64,000 bases of DNA from Terripilifer ovatus (GTDB taxonomy: Bacteria > Pseudomonadota > Alphaproteobacteria > Rhizobiales > Beijerinckiaceae). Below, in pieces: positions 61,131 through 64,000 of this stretch (its first letter is position 1; the number at the start of each line of letters is the position of its first letter). The stretch is from positions 62,001 through 126,000 of the forward strand of contig JARHVB010000002.1 in NCBI GenBank assembly GCA_029222685.1, in the 5' to 3' direction. The notes under the pieces are model-generated. The model had not been told where the DNA came from. It saw only the letters and a program-made list of their open reading frames with translations, and made no database searches. The position numbers and the translations under genes were made by a program.

Positions 61131-61781
61131 ATGGAAGCTTCGGATGAAACCCTGCAAGGGCGCTATGTGACGCTCGAGCGATTGGCGAGCCGTCACGCGC
61201 CGGCGCTGGCCGCGGCGCTCAAAGACGTCGATATCGGCGAACTCGGGCGCTATGTGGTGGAGCCGCCGCTGTGCGATCCGACCGCCTTCGCCGCCATGAT
61301 CGCCGAGCGCGCGACAGCGACATCGCGCCGCTATTATGCCTGCGTGCCCCTGGGAGCCGATGGAGCCTGCGGCTATCTGGCGCTGATCCGCGACGAACCA
61401 GCCCATCGCAGCATCGAAATCGGCGACGTGTTCTATGCACCGGCCCTGCAGCATACCCGCGCCGGGACGGAGGCCGTCTATCTGCTGGCGCGATATGCGT
61501 TCGAGACGATGGGCTATCGCCGGCTCGAGTGGAAATGCGACGATCTCAATGCGCCGTCGCGGCAGGCGGCGCTGCGCTACGGTTTTACGTTCGAGGGCGT
61601 GTTCCGCCAGCACATGCTGGTGCGCGGCAACAACCGTGACACGGCCTGGTTCTCGATGCTGGACGGGGAATGGCCGGCACGGCGCGCCGCCTTCGAGGCC
61701 TGGCTGGACCCCGCCAATTTCGATGCGTCAGGCCGTCAACGCGTCGCGCTGTCGGCGCTGAACGGCATCGGATCGATCTAG
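61131..61781 (+). CDS. GNAT-family N-acetyltransferase (RimJ/RimL type)
   Basis: A 216-residue acetyltransferase. GNAT motifs are seen in RRYYACVPLGADGACGYLALIRDEPAHRSIEIGDVFYAPALQHTRAGTEAVYLLARYAFETMGYRRLEWKCDDLNAPSRQAALRYGFTFEGVFRQHMLVRGNNRDTAWFSML, with AGTEAVYLLARYAF as the acetyl-CoA pyrophosphate loop. The family acetylates protein termini, amino acids or antibiotics. It is about 100 bases after the pump and may be read with it. Confidence 0.86.
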   Translation: MEASDETLQGRYVTLERLASRHAPALAAALKDVDIGELGRYVVEPPLCDPTAFAAMIAERATATSRRYYACVPLGADGACGYLALIRDEPAHRSIEIGDVFYAPALQHTRAGTEAVYLLARYAFETMGYRRLEWKCDDLNAPSRQAALRYGFTFEGVFRQHMLVRGNNRDTAWFSMLDGEWPARRAAFEAWLDPANFDASGRQRVALSALNGIGSI

Positions 61782-61832
61782 AGCTTTTTCGCTTCTGATG
61801 GAATCAGAAGCGAGCTCTAGGTTTTTGTTTTT
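61778..61832 (+). terminator. Long hairpin terminator after the acetyltransferase gene
   Basis: The outer arms CTAGAGCT (61778-61785) and AGCTCTAG (61813-61820) and the inner arms CGCTTCTGAT and ATCAGAAGCG pair around GGA, with a TTTT bulge on one side. GTTTTTGTTTTT follows. It overlaps the stop codon of the acetyltransferase gene. Confidence 0.7.
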
Positions 61833-61880
61833 GAGCATTTTCTTCACGCGAACCGGCATCCACTTCGCTCGAAAATGCTC
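61833..61880. repeat. Rhizobiales extragenic palindrome (GAGCATTTTC type)
   Basis: GAGCATTTTC (61833-61842) and GAAAATGCTC (61871-61880) are perfect 10-base arms; the interior contains TTCACGCGAACCGG and ACTTCGCTC. This is the widely spread GAGCATTTTC-type repeat of rhizobia and relatives. Its function is unknown, perhaps RNA processing or stability. Confidence 0.7.
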
Positions 61881-62019
61881 TAGCAGGCTGCTGAAAAAGG
61901 TTTTTGAACCTTGGAATTCAAACTTTTTGATTCCTATCCGTTCACGGTTCGATTCCAGTCCGTACTCAATTTTTAGGCCCAAACAGACGGTCGATCCGAC
62001 TTTTTCAGCAGCCTGCTAG
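61880..62019. mobile_element. 140-bp MITE-like element with 20-bp perfect terminal inverted repeats
   Basis: The left end (61880-61899) and right end (62000-62019) are exact 20-base inverted copies containing GCAGGCTGCTGAAAAAG, bordered by CTAG at each end. The 100-base interior is AT-rich, has no gene, and includes a TTTTTGAA/TTCAAACTTTTT-like pairing. The ends resemble TTTTTCAGCAGCCTGC tips known from insertion sequences, so it could be mobilised by a transposase elsewhere. It abuts the stop of the Inh-like gene at 62024. Confidence 0.65.
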
Positions 62020-62023
62020 AAGG

Positions 62024-62860
62024 CTAAATTCGCTTCAGCCCGATCGGTTTGGTATCCATCTTCATCCACGAGCCGTCGGGCTGGTGATCGAGATGGAGTT
62101 TGTGGCCCTTGCGTGCCGTGAGGACCACTTGTCCGCGTTCAAGCGACCAGCCGAGCGGATCGAAAATGACGATGCCCTGATCGCGACAGGCGGGCGCCAG
62201 TTGTGCGCGGTTCTGGCCGCGGCCGCGCGACTGTTCCATCAGCGTCACCATGCAGCCGGTGTCACGGCCGTTTTCCCGCAGCACTGCGTAACGGCCGGGA
62301 ATGTCGGACATACGGGCAGGCGGCAATGCGGGCTGCTGCGGCTGGGCGGCGGGACGCGTTGCAGCGGTGGCAGCAGGCGTCCGCGGCTGGGCTTGCGCCA
62401 GCGTCTGCGTCGATGTCTGGGCTTGCGCGACCTTGGTGCGGTAGGCCGGATTGAGATTGACCATTTCGTAGGTCTCGCCCTCCGGCCCCTTGGCCGCGAG
62501 GGCGTTTTCATTGGCCGGAGCAAAGCTCAGAATTGCCTTGCCATCCTTGTCGGCGAGTTCGATCCGGCTTTCGTCGGGCATGTTCCAGGCAGTCACATCC
62601 ATCAGGATCGGCAGGGCACGGCGGCAGCCGGAAGGCATGCCGAGGGCATGGCCGGCGGCTTCGGTATCGACCCGCAGATAAAGCCGGCATTTCCGGTTGG
62701 TGTCGTTCAGAGACATGTCCCAGGCGCCGGACGTGCCGGCGACCACGTTGATATCCGTGGCGGCGCCGGCCGCCGCCGAAAGGCAGATGAAGCCGATCAT
62801 CACCGCCGCGCGGCCGGCACGGGATGCAAAAAGCGTATGAACTTTGCCGGTCCGCAACAT
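62024..62860 (-). CDS. Secreted protein with two AprI/Inh protease-inhibitor-like domains
   Basis: A 278-residue protein with a signal peptide (AAVMIGFICLSAAAGAATD). It is followed by one Inh-like beta-barrel domain (about residues 35-130: GTSGAWDMSLNDTNRKCRLYLRVD, GCRRALPILMDVTAWNMPDES, IELADKDGKAILSF) and a Pro/Gln/Ala linker (about 140-180). A second similar domain (about 185-278) has GRYAVLRENGRDTGCMVTLMEQ, QLAPACRDQGIVIFDPLGWSLERGQVVLTARKG. Each domain has a Cys pair, probably a disulfide. In Hyphomicrobiales such domains occur in Omp19-like proteins. There is no lipobox, so it is likely periplasmic. Protease inhibition is by homology only. Confidence 0.78.
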   Translation of the reverse strand: MLRTGKVHTLFASRAGRAAVMIGFICLSAAAGAATDINVVAGTSGAWDMSLNDTNRKCRLYLRVDTEAAGHALGMPSGCRRALPILMDVTAWNMPDESRIELADKDGKAILSFAPANENALAAKGPEGETYEMVNLNPAYRTKVAQAQTSTQTLAQAQPRTPAATAATRPAAQPQQPALPPARMSDIPGRYAVLRENGRDTGCMVTLMEQSRGRGQNRAQLAPACRDQGIVIFDPLGWSLERGQVVLTARKGHKLHLDHQPDGSWMKMDTKPIGLKRI

Positions 62861-62928
62861 GACTTCCGTCCCTTAAATGAATTCGTTTCAAGTCCGAGTC
62901 CCACCCGTGACCTCAGCCTAGAATCAAT

Positions 62929-63948
62929 TCATCCTGTCATTTTGCCTTTTTGACGGGCGGCCGCCAAGGCGTTTCGGTCCGCGGTTTCGGCGACCGGCGT
63001 CAAAACGTCCGTTCCGGCAAACCAGGCGTCGAGATTGTCGACCTGAAGCTGGCTCATGGCATCGCGGGTCGCCTGCGAAGCTGAGCCGACATGGGGCAGC
63101 AGGACCACATGGTCCATGGCGATCAATTCCGGCGGCACCCGGGGCTCGTCGGCGAAGACGTCGAGGCCGGCCGACAGGATGGTGCGGTTGCGCAGTGCCT
63201 CGATCAGGGCCGGCTCATCGACAATGGTGCCCCGCGCGATGTTGATCAGCACGCCGTTCGGGCCCAGAGCTTCCAGGACTTCCTTGTTGACGATGTTGCG
63301 GGTGGCAGGGCCGCCGGGCACGACGATCATGAGAATGTCGCAGGCCCGGGCCAGGGCGATGAGGCTGTCCATATAAGGGTAGCTGACGTCTGACGCACGG
63401 TTGCGGCTGTGATAGATCACCTTGACGCCGAAGGCCTCGGCGCGCTGGGCGATCGCCTTGCCGATCCGGCCCAGGCCCAGAATGCCCATGGTGCGGCCGC
63501 GCAGTGAGGCGGTCAATTCGAAGGGGCGCGTCAGCCATTTGCCGTCGCGCAGATATTTCTCGGCGCGGGGAAACTGGCGGATCGCGTTGAGGGTGAGGCC
63601 GAAGGCGGTGTCGGCCGTCTCTTCGGTCAGGACATCGGGTGTATTGGTGACGCAAATGCCTTGCGATGCGGCCCATTGCGCATCGACGTTGTCGTAGCCG
63701 ACGCCGAGATTGGCAACGATCTCGAGCTTCGGCAGACGCTGCATCAGCGCCGGGGAGATGGGATAGACCATGTCCTCGGCGAGAATGGGTGCGCCGGTTG
63801 CGATGGCGCGAATGTCGCCTCCGACACGCGCCAGGGTCGCTTCCTTGTCCGCATCGAGCCAGAGCTGGTGGACTTTGTAGCGGCTTCCCAGCGCGTCGCG
63901 CACGAGCTGCGGCAGCGGAACGGGCATCAGGATGTCGATCTGGCTCAC
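62929..63948 (-). CDS. D-2-hydroxyacid dehydrogenase (glyoxylate/hydroxypyruvate reductase type)
   Basis: A protein of about 339 residues. The NAD(P) motif is TMGILGLGRIGKAIAQRAEAFG, followed by NRASDV, which suggests NADP preference. The catalytic trio is visible as Arg in IARGTIVDEP, Glu in DVFADEP and His in VVLLPHVGSAS. GTG 63948 gives the family-like start MSQIDILMPVPLPQLVRDAL; ATG 63927 is the other choice. Such enzymes reduce glyoxylate, hydroxypyruvate or other 2-oxoacids. It follows an upstream gene by about nine bases and is probably co-transcribed with it. Confidence 0.88.
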   Translation of the reverse strand: MSQIDILMPVPLPQLVRDALGSRYKVHQLWLDADKEATLARVGGDIRAIATGAPILAEDMVYPISPALMQRLPKLEIVANLGVGYDNVDAQWAASQGICVTNTPDVLTEETADTAFGLTLNAIRQFPRAEKYLRDGKWLTRPFELTASLRGRTMGILGLGRIGKAIAQRAEAFGVKVIYHSRNRASDVSYPYMDSLIALARACDILMIVVPGGPATRNIVNKEVLEALGPNGVLINIARGTIVDEPALIEALRNRTILSAGLDVFADEPRVPPELIAMDHVVLLPHVGSASQATRDAMSQLQVDNLDAWFAGTDVLTPVAETADRNALAAARQKGKMTG

Positions 63949-63956
63949 GTATGTTC

Positions 63957-64000
63957 TCAGCGCTTCTCGATGCCGGCTTTGTCGATGACGGCCGTCCACT
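63957..64000 (-). CDS. 3' end of a gene cut by the window edge
   Basis: Only the last codons are inside: ...WTAVIDKAGIEKR followed by TGA at 63957-63959. The text resembles C-terminal tails of tripartite tricarboxylate-type (TctC/Bug) binding proteins, but 13 residues are not enough to name it. Its stop is nine bases before the dehydrogenase start, so they look co-transcribed. Confidence 0.4.
   Translation of the reverse strand, partial: WTAVIDKAGIEKR

Overview
The window is GC-rich, densely packed DNA from an alphaproteobacterium, most likely of the order Hyphomicrobiales (Rhizobiales), near the Bradyrhizobium/Nitrobacter/Rhodopseudomonas group. The evidence is the FYDLN-acid protein, the fused NarK1-NarK2 transporter, the many ABC uptake systems, frequent ATGA-type gene overlaps, and several extragenic palindromes of types common in that group. 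The species cannot be fixed from the sequence alone.

Left end (1-3.0 kb): a bufferin-type copper/metal-stress operon, bufB (partial)-bufC-bufD, runs by overlapping codons into its ECF sigma factor and the NrsF-type anti-sigma factor. A decayed AhpD/carboxymuconolactone-decarboxylase gene and a DUF427 gene follow. From 3.98 to 6.8 kb on the minus strand lies a tight three-gene operon: VKOR-like membrane protein, Cys-rich radical SAM enzyme resembling the tetraether-lipid-synthase family, and SAM methyltransferase. I recognise no described pathway for it, and it is the best candidate here for an undescribed system. A decayed tRNA-Leu and an intact tRNA-Arg(CCG) sit at 7.3-7.6 kb and may mark an old island edge.

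8.2-24.5 kb: a complete respiratory nitrate reduction locus. A divergent Crp/Fnr regulator and two Fnr-type boxes precede narK-narG-narH-narJ-narI. These are followed by a parvulin isomerase, a 94-residue unknown protein, moeA, moaA, a DUF2478 protein, a small haem-type membrane protein and nnrS. The locus thus links nitrate uptake, reduction, molybdenum-cofactor supply and nitric-oxide defence.

24.9-40.1 kb: uptake and catabolism. An NMT1/SsuA-like binding protein precedes a TetR regulator with a perfect 24-bp palindromic operator. An MFS transporter, a CocE-like hydrolase and a four-gene BMP-type (nucleoside-like) ABC importer follow. A FYDLN-acid protein separates these from a complete five-gene Liv-type branched-chain amino-acid/amide ABC importer.

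40.1-49.0 kb: an RND efflux operon whose pump gene carries a single frameshift, its divergent TetR regulator, a DUF962 membrane protein, a second lone NMT1-like binding protein, and a sodium/proton antiporter fused to a DsbA-like thioredoxin domain.

49.6-64 kb: a PKHD hydroxylase-ExbB-ExbD-TonB operon, a divergent WcbI/GSCFA pair (surface-polymer acyl chemistry suspected), an ornithine-cyclodeaminase-family enzyme, a second RND operon led by its own TetR regulator, a GNAT acetyltransferase, a tandem set of three palindromic elements including a 140-bp MITE-like unit, a two-domain AprI/Inh protease-inhibitor-like protein, a 2-hydroxyacid dehydrogenase, and the last codons of another gene.
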